Origin: Arcobacter venerupis
GTDB lineage: Bacteria; Campylobacterota; Campylobacteria; Campylobacterales; Arcobacteraceae
Length of the DNA stretch: 64,000 nt
Direction: 5' to 3'
NCBI RefSeq assembly: GCF_013201665.1
Contig: NZ_CP053840.1
Span: 2,480,001-2,544,000 of the forward strand
A program made the position numbers and the translations under genes. Shown here piece after piece: positions 55,387-63,070 of this stretch. A model generated the notes under the pieces. The model did not search any database. It saw only the letters and a program-made list of their open reading frames with translations, and was not told the origin of the DNA. Within the stretch, counting starts at the first letter, position 1. Each line of letters opens with the position of its first letter.

Positions 55387-56601
55387 TTAACCCAAATTCA
55401 TAGAGAAGATTGGTAAAAGCATGGCAATAACAATAAATCCAATTGTTGAACCTACAAAAAGCATAAAAACAGGTTCTAATAAAGCTAAAAATATATCTGT
55501 TTTATCTTTATTTGCTTCATTATATAAAGAGGCTAAATTACTTAAAATTTGAGCTAATTTACTTGTATCTTCTCCAATTGCAATTGAGTGAATAAAAGCT
55601 TCATCAATTTTATATATTTTATTATTGCTAAGTAAAACAGAGAGTTTTTTCCCCTCAACTACACTTTTTGAAGCTTCAATAAAAACTCTTTTTATTACAG
55701 AGTTTTTTAAAATATTTGCACCTAAGTTTATGGCTTGAACTATTGGAACACCTGATTTTATCAAAATAGAATTCATATAAGAAAATCTTGAAAGTTCACC
55801 TTGTTCTATCATAGTTGAAAAAAATGGGATTTTTAAACAAAACTTATCAAAGGCGTATTTAAAAGTTTTTGATTTTTTTAGTAAAAAAATGAACCCGCCA
55901 ATACTTATAATAAAAAACAAAAGTACATAAGCATAATTATTTGAAAAAAAATCACCTAATTTTATAACTAATTTTGTACTTGTTGGTAATTCTTGATTTA
56001 TTTGAGTAAATATATCTGTGATTTTTGGAACGATGAAACTTAACATAAATCCAACCATAAAAAAAGATATAAAAAGAATAAACAAAGGGTAAGCCAAAGC
56101 AGAACCAACTTGTTTTTTAATTCTATCTTGCTCCTTTAAAAAAGTTGAAAGTTCAAATAAAACTGACTCTAACAATCCACCATTTTCACTTATTTTTATT
56201 GATTGTTTATAAAAATCTGGAAGTTTTATTACATTTTGAGAATCTAAAGCTAAATAAAAAGTCTTTCCTTCATCTAAATACGTAGCAATTGATTCAAAAA
56301 AAGAACCCAAAGTTTTATCATTTTTATATCTTTGTTTTAATAAATCTATTGATTGAATTAAAGAGATTCCTGAATTTAAATAGATACTTAAATCTCGACT
56401 TAGATATGATAAATTGGCTAAATTAATACTTTTTCTTCTTTTAAAAGAAAAATTTGATAAAGAAAAACTCTCTTCTTCCAAAGAAATATGTAAAATACCT
56501 TTTGCTTTTAATTTTAGTTTTGCTTCTTCTAGTGAAGCTGCTTCAAGTTTTGATTTGACTTTCAAACCATTTGAATCAAAACCACTATACTTAAAAAGCA
56601 T
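55387..56601 (-). CDS. gspF: Type II secretion inner-membrane platform protein GspF
   Basis: A 404-residue protein with two repeated T2SSF domains (about 65-185 and 268-390), and TM helices near 165-190, 215-235 and 375-400. The first repeat contains the family start FLRDLS-like LSRDLSIYLNSGISLIQSID, the second LSRFSYMNSILIKSGVPIVQ. It ends FVIAMLLPIFSMNLG, typical of GspF. It is the core platform around which the pseudopilus assembles. Confidence 0.92.
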   Translation of the reverse strand: MLFKYSGFDSNGLKVKSKLEAASLEEAKLKLKAKGILHISLEEESFSLSNFSFKRRKSINLANLSYLSRDLSIYLNSGISLIQSIDLLKQRYKNDKTLGSFFESIATYLDEGKTFYLALDSQNVIKLPDFYKQSIKISENGGLLESVLFELSTFLKEQDRIKKQVGSALAYPLFILFISFFMVGFMLSFIVPKITDIFTQINQELPTSTKLVIKLGDFFSNNYAYVLLFFIISIGGFIFLLKKSKTFKYAFDKFCLKIPFFSTMIEQGELSRFSYMNSILIKSGVPIVQAINLGANILKNSVIKRVFIEASKSVVEGKKLSVLLSNNKIYKIDEAFIHSIAIGEDTSKLAQILSNLASLYNEANKDKTDIFLALLEPVFMLFVGSTIGFIVIAMLLPIFSMNLG

Positions 56602-57133
56602 CTCTTACCTCTTTTTGATTTACACTAAAAGTATCTGTACTTTCATATAAAGATTTATATTTTTTAGGCTTTGTAAAAATTGAATTAAAAACGAAAATTT
56701 CACTATCTAAAGTATCAGCAATAAACTCATTTGTTTTATAATCATTATTTATTTTCAATTCAAAAATTACATTGTGATTTACATTATCAACTCTTAACTC
56801 TTCAAACTCTACTTTTCTTTCATCGGCGTTATATTCGTATATATCAGGTTTTGTTTTAAAAAAGTTTGTTACTTTGAAATCTTTATCAAGAATTCCGTCT
56901 TTTTTTATATAACATGAAAATTCATCTTCAATACATAAAAAAGATAACTCTTTTTCAAACTCAAAATTATTTAACAAATACTCTTTTAAAGTTAATAAAG
57001 TTAATTTTTCAACATCTTTTTTCATATTAAAAGTACTATTTGAAAAAACTAAAAAATATGTAGTTGAAATAAGAATAATCACAATAATTAATTCAATTAG
57101 AGTAAAAGCTTTTTTTACCCTAATCAAATCCAT
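56591..57133 (-). CDS. gspH: Type II secretion minor pseudopilin, GspH-like
   Basis: A 180-residue prepilin: leader MDLIRVKKA then FTLIELIIVIILISTTYF, with Glu at +5 and a long hydrophobic helix. I use ATG 57133, two bases after the gspG stop, because the longer frame would start inside gspG. Its position between gspG and gspF supports GspH. The domain after residue 40 is beta-rich. The gene overlaps gspF by 11 bases. Confidence 0.7.
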   Translation of the reverse strand: MDLIRVKKAFTLIELIIVIILISTTYFLVFSNSTFNMKKDVEKLTLLTLKEYLLNNFEFEKELSFLCIEDEFSCYIKKDGILDKDFKVTNFFKTKPDIYEYNADERKVEFEELRVDNVNHNVIFELKINNDYKTNEFIADTLDSEIFVFNSIFTKPKKYKSLYESTDTFSVNQKEVRDAF

Positions 57134-57135
57134 AT

Positions 57136-57510
57136 TTAATTGCCACATTTTGACAAATATATATCATCTTCACTGTTTTCTTTTTTGTCTGACCCAAATG
57201 ATACTAAATCAAAACTATCATCAGTTGATATATAAATAAACTCATTCCCCCAAGCATCTTTTGGAAGTTTCCCATCTTCAAAGTATTTTTTCTCAACTAA
57301 AAGTTTTAATCCCTCTTCAGTTTTTGGGTAACTTGAAGTATCAAGTTTGTACATTTTTAATGTTTGAGCAATACTTTTCATTTGAATACAAACCAACTTA
57401 TTTTTTGCTTCATCACTTTTACCAGTTAAGTTTGGCAAAACAAAAGCTGCAAGTAAACCTAAAATGATAATAACTACCATCAATTCCATTAATGAAAACG
57501 CTTTTTTCAA
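57136..57510 (-). CDS. gspG: Type II secretion major pseudopilin GspG
   Basis: A 124-residue GspG. The leader is MKKA-FSLMELMVVIIILGLLAA, then the conserved VLPNLTGKSDEAK and SYPKTEEGLKLLVEKKYFED, then the calcium-loop-type DAWGNEFIYIS and SFDLVSFGSDKKENSEDDI. It forms the secretion pseudopilus. The start is TTG with AAGGA seven bases upstream. It is the first gene of the 12-gene secretion operon. The residue before the cleavage site is Ala rather than Gly. Confidence 0.92.
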   Translation of the reverse strand: MKKAFSLMELMVVIIILGLLAAFVLPNLTGKSDEAKNKLVCIQMKSIAQTLKMYKLDTSSYPKTEEGLKLLVEKKYFEDGKLPKDAWGNEFIYISTDDSFDLVSFGSDKKENSEDDIYLSKCGN

Positions 57511-57778
57511 ATCAATTCCTTATAAAAAAGAAGTATCCTATCTCAGTTTGGTTATATTTAGGTTACAAAATACTTTATTATTAAATAACTAATTAAATTA
57601 TATAATTTACTCCTTAAATATATTTGAATTTTTTATTGAAATTATTTAGTTTGATTATAAAATTTTTATATTTGCTGAATTTTTTAAAAGTTTTTGTACA
57701 TTTCTGATGATTCAAAAGAACGCTTAATTGTTAGATATTCATATATTTTCTGTATTCACTTAACATACTTTATATAAA
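57511..57778. other. AT-rich spacer upstream of the gsp operon
   Basis: About 270 bases of AT-rich sequence without a credible gene. On the minus strand, just ahead of gspG, it has a possible -10 (TAGGAT near 57527-57532) and the AAGGA ribosome-binding site. The rest shows no structure I can support. Confidence 0.4.
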
Positions 57779-57927
57779 GTCACTATAATTTTTCTAAAAC
57801 AAACTATATCCATCAACTATTTGTTTATGTTGTTCCTTTACACTATTTTGAGCTGTTGAAGTATTATTCAAATTTTATACATAAACATGTATTTAGGATC
57901 TTTAGTTTCAATATATTTTTCCTGTAG
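57779..57927 (-). pseudogene. Decayed third member of the 58214/58977 gene family
   Basis: Reading the minus strand gives LQEKYIETKDPKYMFM (57881-57927), nearly the same as residues 84-99 of the 199-residue protein at 58977. After a stop and deletion comes NSVKEQHKQIVDGYSLF (about 57797-57855), matching the C-terminus of the 234-residue protein at 58214. TAG at 57794-57796 and TGA within the piece break the frame. Twenty-seven bases at 57801-57827 are identical to 58264-58290. It is a gene remnant with an internal deletion, not coding now. Confidence 0.75.
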
Positions 57928-58221
57928 TTACAATAAATAATCTTCACTAATAGAAATCGTAAATCTACTTATATTTGAATTATCTTCTATTTCACCAATA
58001 ATTGGTACATATCTAGTAGAGTTTTTATCTCTTATTTCAACCTCTACTTTTTCTTGCTTTGGTAACTCTTTTATCTCTTATACTTTTTCTATATGAGGTC
58101 TTGTGGGTTTTACCATTTCCATCACATATTCATCTTTTGGATAAAAATAATAAATTATAAGTCCAACTAACGCAACTAAAATAACAATAATTTTGATTCT
58201 TTTATCTTCTAAATTATGCAT
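57928..58221 (-). pseudogene. Small membrane-protein gene broken by an in-frame TAA
   Basis: ATG at 58221 has AAAGAG seven bases upstream and overlaps the end of the 234-residue gene by 8 bases. It encodes 47 residues with one TM (IIVILVALVGLIIYYFY, about residues 9-25) and then TAA at 58078-58080. The same frame continues past the stop for 49 more sensible residues (EIKELPKQEKVEVEIRD and on) to a second TAA at 57928, then runs straight into the family remnant. The simplest reading is a nonsense-interrupted gene. The 47-residue form could still be made. Confidence 0.6.
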
Positions 58222-58918
58222 AATATGACTCTTTTTTTGATTGATTATAATTTTGTTGAAATAAACTATATCCATCAACTATTTGTTTATATTGATTTTT
58301 TACACTCATTGGAGCATTTGCATAATCTTCTGAAAATGCTACTACCATTTTAGAAAGAAAATCTTCCACATTTATACTATTTAATTGTGACTTTGTAAGA
58401 TTTTTATCCGTATGTATTTGGTTATTTGATACTACAAAACTCGCATTAATTGCTTTTCCATAATAATAATCTTGTAGATTTGTGTGTATTTCTGAAGATA
58501 CTGTAATTGACTCAACAGGGTCTTTTATAGCTCTTAAAGTTTCATAAACTGCTTTATTTAATTTGTCATTATCACTTAAATTTACGCTACAAAGTTGAGT
58601 GCAAACATCACTATATACCATTCCCTCATCAAATGAAAATACTTTCATACCTAAATCATTTATTCTTTGATTTATTGCATCATAATTAGCTTTTGCTTCT
58701 TCATAGGGAATTTCTTTCATTTGGGCAGGAGTATAGTTACTATAATCAATTTTTGTAGTTTCTTGGCTATAAGTTGTATTTTTAACACTTTGTACTTCAT
58801 TAATTGCACTCAGATAAGATTCAAAAGAGATTGTTTTATTTTCACTATTCACTTGTGTAGTAAAATTAGAATTACCACTAGAATTATTTTCTATGATTTG
58901 ATTATTTGTGATTTGCAT
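58214..58918 (-). CDS. Unknown protein, family member A
   Basis: A 234-residue, Ser/Asn-rich, non-membrane protein. The N-terminal 40 residues look disordered (NNSSGNSNFTTQVNSENK), then a FESYLSAINEVQ helix like the FESYLQEQL of the neighbour at 58977. The C-terminus VKNQYKQIVDGYSLFQQNYN ending in ESYYA parallels the neighbour LKDKYQDLVDNYQQMKDQIE ending in SSFYA. It has two Cys close together (CTQLC near residue 113). It has no signal peptide. I do not know the family; the place beside the secretion operon suggests a possible effector or flagellar accessory role, untested. Confidence 0.55.
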   Translation of the reverse strand: MQITNNQIIENNSSGNSNFTTQVNSENKTISFESYLSAINEVQSVKNTTYSQETTKIDYSNYTPAQMKEIPYEEAKANYDAINQRINDLGMKVFSFDEGMVYSDVCTQLCSVNLSDNDKLNKAVYETLRAIKDPVESITVSSEIHTNLQDYYYGKAINASFVVSNNQIHTDKNLTKSQLNSINVEDFLSKMVVAFSEDYANAPMSVKNQYKQIVDGYSLFQQNYNQSKKESYYA

Positions 58919-58976
58919 TTTTTATCCTTTTAATAAAAATATAAAAATAAGTATACTTCGACATAAAAACTTTTTA

Positions 58977-59576
58977 TCAAGCATAAAATGAACTTTCTCT
59001 ATATGAATTTGTTTTATTAGTCTCTATCTGGTCTTTCATTTGTTGATAATTATCTACTAAGTCTTGATATTTATCTTTTAAATCTCCACTTGAATTTCCT
59101 AGTTTTTCTATAAATATATCTAACATTTTATCTACAAATTTTTGACTATCAACATCATCATTATTTGTCATCGTTGCTTTTTTTTCTGTCCAGTTAAATT
59201 GTCCATCTTTTCCCACTACAAACATTGAATCTACATCACTTCCATTTTGGTATGCGTTATACTGCATAATAATTTCTGTTTGCATAAACATATATTTTGG
59301 ATCTTTAGTTTCAATATGTTTTTTTTGTAGATCTGCTAATTGATCTTCAATTTCTTTAGGAAAGAATATTGTATTACCATCAGCATCTGTTCCAGCACGG
59401 TGTCTAATTTGAATTGGACTATTTTCATCATTTTTTACATTTGAAACTTCATCATCAGAAGTTTTTGTTTTTAATTGCTCTTGCAAATAACTTTCAAATT
59501 CTGAATTACTAATTACTTTTGATGTACTTGTTGTTTTTGATGAACTATATCCATAATCTTGTGTTGAAATTTCCAT
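58977..59576 (-). CDS. Unknown protein, family member B
   Basis: A 199-residue hydrophilic protein with no signal peptide or TM. It has a disordered Ser/Thr-rich start (YSSSKTTSTSKVISNSEFE), the shared FESYLQEQL helix, a middle segment IEDQLADLQKKHIETKDPKY and a helical C-terminus ending SYRESSFYA. It is related to the protein at 58214 and to the remnant at 57779-57927. It is 58 bases upstream of the 58214 gene on the same strand, so they are probably co-transcribed. Function unknown. Confidence 0.55.
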   Translation of the reverse strand: MEISTQDYGYSSSKTTSTSKVISNSEFESYLQEQLKTKTSDDEVSNVKNDENSPIQIRHRAGTDADGNTIFFPKEIEDQLADLQKKHIETKDPKYMFMQTEIIMQYNAYQNGSDVDSMFVVGKDGQFNWTEKKATMTNNDDVDSQKFVDKMLDIFIEKLGNSSGDLKDKYQDLVDNYQQMKDQIETNKTNSYRESSFYA

Positions 59577-59661
59577 GATTTTATCCTTTAGTCAATTTTT
59601 ATATTACTTCTAAATAATAATATAACTAATTGGATTTATTTAAAATAAATGTATTAAATAA

Positions 59662-60234
59662 TTATGAAATTTTTATATTTCTTGAAAGTTTTGATTCTAG
59701 GATAAGAAATTGTTCAGATGTGAGTTCTATGATTAAACTTACATTTGTAGAAAAATCTTTTGATTTTATTTGTATATCTTCTTGATTTAAGAGATATTCT
59801 AATTGAGAAAGTTCAGTATATTCGCACTCTAATATTTTATTTATTAGTTTTTTGTACTCTTTAAAAACAGCAATTTTTATAACTTCATTTATGCTATCCC
59901 CATAAGCTCGAACTAATCCGCCAGTTCCTAACTTAACGCCACCAAAATAACGCACTATTATTACTGCACTATTTATAATCTCAGCTCCTGCGATTACTGC
60001 AAGTGAGGGTTTTCCACTTGTACCTTTTGGTTCTCCATCATCACTGCTATTTTCAACTATTTGACCAAACTCATTTAAAAATCTATAGGCATATACAAAA
60101 TGTCTGGCTTTTGGATGTTCGTTTCTTAGTCGAATCATCACAATATCGAATATTTCATAGGGTATTAAATATGCTATAAATTTTGACTTTTTTTCTTCAA
60201 AAGCATAGCTAAACTCTTTTTGAACAAACTTCAA
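59662..60234 (-). CDS. yigZ: YigZ / IMPACT family protein
   Basis: A 190-residue UPF0029 protein. The IMPACT domain (residues about 12-120) has KSKFIAYLIPYEIF, HPKARHFVYAYRF, the glycine-rich SSDDGEPKGTSGKPSLAVI near residue 60 and VIIVRYFGGVKLGTGGLVRA near 90, and the smaller C-terminal DUF1949 domain ends it. Eukaryotic IMPACT regulates GCN2; the bacterial role is uncertain. The start is TTG at 60234, with GGAGG nine bases upstream, lying inside the spacer before tlyA. Confidence 0.9.
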   Translation of the reverse strand: MKFVQKEFSYAFEEKKSKFIAYLIPYEIFDIVMIRLRNEHPKARHFVYAYRFLNEFGQIVENSSDDGEPKGTSGKPSLAVIAGAEIINSAVIIVRYFGGVKLGTGGLVRAYGDSINEVIKIAVFKEYKKLINKILECEYTELSQLEYLLNQEDIQIKSKDFSTNVSLIIELTSEQFLILESKLSRNIKIS

Positions 60235-60235
60235 C

Positions 60236-60241
60236 TATAAT
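60236..60241 (+). promoter_or_regulatory. -10 element directly before tlyA
   Basis: TATAAT ends 7 bases before the tlyA ATG, so the expected transcription start falls at or within two bases of the start codon. No Shine-Dalgarno sequence lies on the plus strand; the CCTCC just before the ATG is the complement of the yigZ ribosome-binding site. Confidence 0.5.
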
Positions 60242-60248
60242 TGCCTCC

Positions 60249-60959
60249 ATGAGATTAGATTTATACTTAACAACCACTTTTAATGTCCAAAGCCGAAACA
60301 AGGCAAATGAACTAATAAAATCAAGCAAAGTTAAATGTGATGGCGCAATTATAACAAAACCATCTTTTAATGTTGAAGAATTTCACAATATTGAACTCTT
60401 AGAAGAAGATTTTTATGTGTCTCGTGCAGCATATAAACTAAAATATTTTTTAGAAGAGTTAAAAGATTTTGATTTAAAAAATAAAAATTGTTTAGATATA
60501 GGAAGTAGTACAGGTGGTTTCACTCAAATACTTCTTGAAAATAATGTTTTAAAAGTTACTTGCGTTGATGTTGGTTCAAATCAACTACACCAAAGAATAA
60601 AAGATGATAAAAGAATATCATTTTTTGAAAATACAGATATTAGAAACTTCAAAAGTGAAGAAATTTTTGAAATTGTAACTTGCGATGTTTCATTTATCTC
60701 TATTTTATATATCATTGAAGATATAAATCGTTTAGCTTCAAAAGATATAATTATTCTTTTTAAACCTCAGTTTGAAGTAGGAACAAAGGTAAAAAGGGAT
60801 AAAAAAGGTGTAGTAAAAGATAAAAATGCGATTATAAAAGCAAGGGAAATTTTCTTAGAAAAAACAAAAATATTAAATTGGAATTTAAACTATTCAAGTC
60901 TTAGCAAACTACAAGGAAAAGATGGAAATGACGAAGAGCTCTTCTACTTTAGTAAATAA
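60249..60959 (+). CDS. tlyA: TlyA-family rRNA 2-prime-O-methyltransferase
   Basis: A 236-residue protein. An N-terminal S4 RNA-binding domain (MRLDLYLTTTFNVQSRNKAN, to about residue 60) is followed by an FtsJ-like Rossmann methyltransferase. SAM motif: LDIGSSTGGFTQILLEN near 82; VTCDVSFISI near 140; FKPQFEVGTKVKRDKKGVV near 172. TlyA methylates ribose in 16S (and in long forms 23S) rRNA and affects capreomycin sensitivity. Its last 38 bases overlap ribF. Confidence 0.93.
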   Translation: MRLDLYLTTTFNVQSRNKANELIKSSKVKCDGAIITKPSFNVEEFHNIELLEEDFYVSRAAYKLKYFLEELKDFDLKNKNCLDIGSSTGGFTQILLENNVLKVTCVDVGSNQLHQRIKDDKRISFFENTDIRNFKSEEIFEIVTCDVSFISILYIIEDINRLASKDIIILFKPQFEVGTKVKRDKKGVVKDKNAIIKAREIFLEKTKILNWNLNYSSLSKLQGKDGNDEELFYFSK

Positions 60960-61773
60960 AAATACAATAACTTCAATTGCAATTGGAGGATTTGATGGAA
61001 TGCACATAGCCCATCAAGAACTATTCAAAAATTTAGATGAACATGGTGCAATTGTATCAATTGAATCAGGTTATGCAAACTTAACCCCTAAAATATATAG
61101 ACAAGAGTACAGTATTCATCCTATTTATTACTATGTACTTGAGAATATAAAACATCTTGAGGGTGACCAATTTATTAAACTTTTAAAAGAAGAGTTTCCA
61201 AATTTAAAAAAAATAGTAGTAGGTTATGATTTTTGTTTTGGGAAAAATAGAAAATATTGCACAGATAAATTACAAGAACTTTTTGCAGGAGAAGTAAAAA
61301 TTATTGATGAGATAAAATTAGATGATATAGCTGTTCATTCAAGAATTATAAGAGAATATCTAAAAGATGGAGATATACAAACAGCAAATAAACTTTTAGG
61401 AAAAGAATATAAAATCTATGGCCACCAGATCAAAGGACAAGGTTTAGGTTCTAAAAGTTTTGTTCCAACAATTAATCTAAAAATAAAAGAATTTTTACTT
61501 CCAAAAGAGGGAGTTTATATCACAAAAACTATCTTAAATGAAAAAGAGTACAACTCAATAACTTTTTTAGGACATCGAGTCACAACCGATGGAAGTTATG
61601 CTGTAGAAACTCATATTTTAGGTGAAAATATAAAAAACAGCAACTACACAACTCAAATAAAATTTATTAAAAAAATTAGAGATAATCAAAAGTTTAATGG
61701 TTTTGAAGAGTTAAAAAATCAGATACTAAATGACATAGAATCTGCTAAAAATTACTTTATTAATATTTATTAA
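60922..61773 (+). CDS. ribF: Bifunctional riboflavin kinase / FAD synthetase
   Basis: A 283-residue RibF. The N-terminal nucleotidyltransferase has AIGGFDGMHIAHQELF near residue 20 (GxFDGxHxGHQ motif), VVGYDFCFGKNRK near 107 and the C-terminal flavokinase with HQIKGQGLGSKSFVPTINLK near 170 and EGVYITKTI. It makes FMN and FAD from riboflavin. ATG 60922 has AAGGA just upstream, and another ATG lies two codons in. It overlaps tlyA by 38 bases, so expression is coupled. Confidence 0.92.
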   Translation: MEMTKSSSTLVNKNTITSIAIGGFDGMHIAHQELFKNLDEHGAIVSIESGYANLTPKIYRQEYSIHPIYYYVLENIKHLEGDQFIKLLKEEFPNLKKIVVGYDFCFGKNRKYCTDKLQELFAGEVKIIDEIKLDDIAVHSRIIREYLKDGDIQTANKLLGKEYKIYGHQIKGQGLGSKSFVPTINLKIKEFLLPKEGVYITKTILNEKEYNSITFLGHRVTTDGSYAVETHILGENIKNSNYTTQIKFIKKIRDNQKFNGFEELKNQILNDIESAKNYFINIY

Positions 61774-61797
61774 TATGCATTTAGATAAAATATTAGA

Positions 61798-62508
61798 ATG
61801 ATAGATAAAGTATTTAATAAATCAATAACCAAACAGTTTGAATTTGATGAAGAAGTAGCATCAGTATTTGACGATATGTTAAACAGATCAGTTCCTTTTT
61901 ACAAAGAGATGCAAAGGTTATCAATAGATTTTGCTTGCAATTTTTTAAGTGAAAATGACAAAGTTTATGACTTAGGATGTTCAACAGCTTCAACTTTGAT
62001 TGAACTTAGTAAACATTGCAGTCATAATTTAAAGTTAATTGGTATTGATAACTCAAGTGCCATGTTAAGTCGTGCAGCAAAAAAAGCAAAAGCTTTTGGG
62101 GTTGAAATAGATCTTATAAATGCTGATTTACATGATGTAAACTATGAAAATGCAAAACTAATTCTTTCAAACTACACTTTACAATTTATCAGACCACTTC
62201 AAAGAGAAAAATTAGTAAAAAAAATATATGATTCACTAGAAGACAAAGGAATTTTTATCTTTAGTGAAAAAGTTATCTCTTCAAATTCAACACTAAATAA
62301 ACAATCTATTGATGAATATTATGAGTTCAAAAAAACTCAAGGTTATAGTGAATTTGAAATATCGCAAAAAAGAGAAGCTTTGGAAAATGTACTAATTCCA
62401 TATACAGAAGAAGAAAATAAAAAAATGATATTAGATGCTGGATTTAGCCATTGTGAAACTATTTTCAAATGGGTTAATTTTGCAACATTTATAGCAATAA
62501 AAAAATAA
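61798..62508 (+). CDS. cmoA: Carboxy-S-adenosyl-L-methionine synthase
   Basis: A 236-residue CmoA, which makes carboxy-SAM from SAM and prephenate for tRNA wobble uridine (cmo5U34) modification with CmoB. Visible are [20 protein letters not shown] at residue 18, the SAM site [15 protein letters not shown] near 58, [17 protein letters not shown] near 82 and [15 protein letters not shown] near 123. CmoB is not in the window. Confidence 0.92.
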   Translation: MIDKVFNKSITKQFEFDEEVASVFDDMLNRSVPFYKEMQRLSIDFACNFLSENDKVYDLGCSTASTLIELSKHCSHNLKLIGIDNSSAMLSRAAKKAKAFGVEIDLINADLHDVNYENAKLILSNYTLQFIRPLQREKLVKKIYDSLEDKGIFIFSEKVISSNSTLNKQSIDEYYEFKKTQGYSEFEISQKREALENVLIPYTEEENKKMILDAGFSHCETIFKWVNFATFIAIKK

Positions 62509-62509
62509 T

Positions 62510-62532
62510 AGTTCCCTTTCAAATTGGGAACT
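62510..62532 (+). other. Hairpin between cmoA and bcp
   Basis: A perfect 7-base stem AGTTCCC / GGGAACT with a 9-base loop lies just after the cmoA stop and 15 bases before the bcp start. The following bases are AATTT, not a long T run, so it is a weak terminator or an mRNA-processing or leader hairpin. Confidence 0.45.
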
Positions 62533-62550
62533 AATTTAAAAGGAAATATG

Positions 62551-63057
62551 ATGTTAAAAGTTGGAGATATAGCACCTAGTTTTTGTGCACCAAATCAAGA
62601 TGATGTTGAAATTTGTTCAAGAGACTTAGCAGGAAAATGGATAGTTTTATACTTTTACCCAAAAGATTTAACACCAGGTTGTACTACTGAGGCTTGTGAT
62701 TTTACAGATAATCACTCATCTTTTGATGATTTAGATGCAGTTATTTTAGGTGTTAGTGCTGATGATACACTAAAACATAGAAAATTTATTGATAAATATG
62801 ATTTAACAATTACTCTTTTATCTGATGTTAGCAAAAAAATGTGCGAAGATTATGGAGTTTGGCAATTAAAACAATTTATGGGTAAAGAGTTTATGGGAGT
62901 TGTTAGAAGCACATTTATCATAAATCCTGAAGGGAAAATTGCAGCTATTTGGGATAAAGTAAGTGTTAGAAAGAAAAAAAGTGTAAAAGGTGAAAAAATA
63001 GAGATTTTACACGTAGATGAAGTTAAAGCTAAACTTCATGAATTACAATCAATTTAA
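62551..63057 (+). CDS. bcp: Thiol peroxidase of the Bcp peroxiredoxin family
   Basis: A 168-residue peroxiredoxin. The peroxidatic Cys lies in LTPGCTTEACDFTD, with the resolving Cys five residues later, as in atypical 2-Cys Bcp/PrxQ. WIVLYFYPKD precedes it and VVRSTFIINPEGKI follows near residue 125. It reduces hydroperoxides with thioredoxin. AGGA before paired ATGs at 62548 and 62551 sets the start; the longer frame from a TTG at 62524 has no support. Confidence 0.93.
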   Translation: MLKVGDIAPSFCAPNQDDVEICSRDLAGKWIVLYFYPKDLTPGCTTEACDFTDNHSSFDDLDAVILGVSADDTLKHRKFIDKYDLTITLLSDVSKKMCEDYGVWQLKQFMGKEFMGVVRSTFIINPEGKIAAIWDKVSVRKKKSVKGEKIEILHVDEVKAKLHELQSI

Positions 63058-63070
63058 ATTAGGAATAACA

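Noticed and set aside
57779-58290. Possible mobile element or integration repeat, from the 27-base direct repeat
   Set aside because: The repeat is explained by homology between paralogous coding sequences; no transposase, terminal inverted repeats or target duplication is seen.
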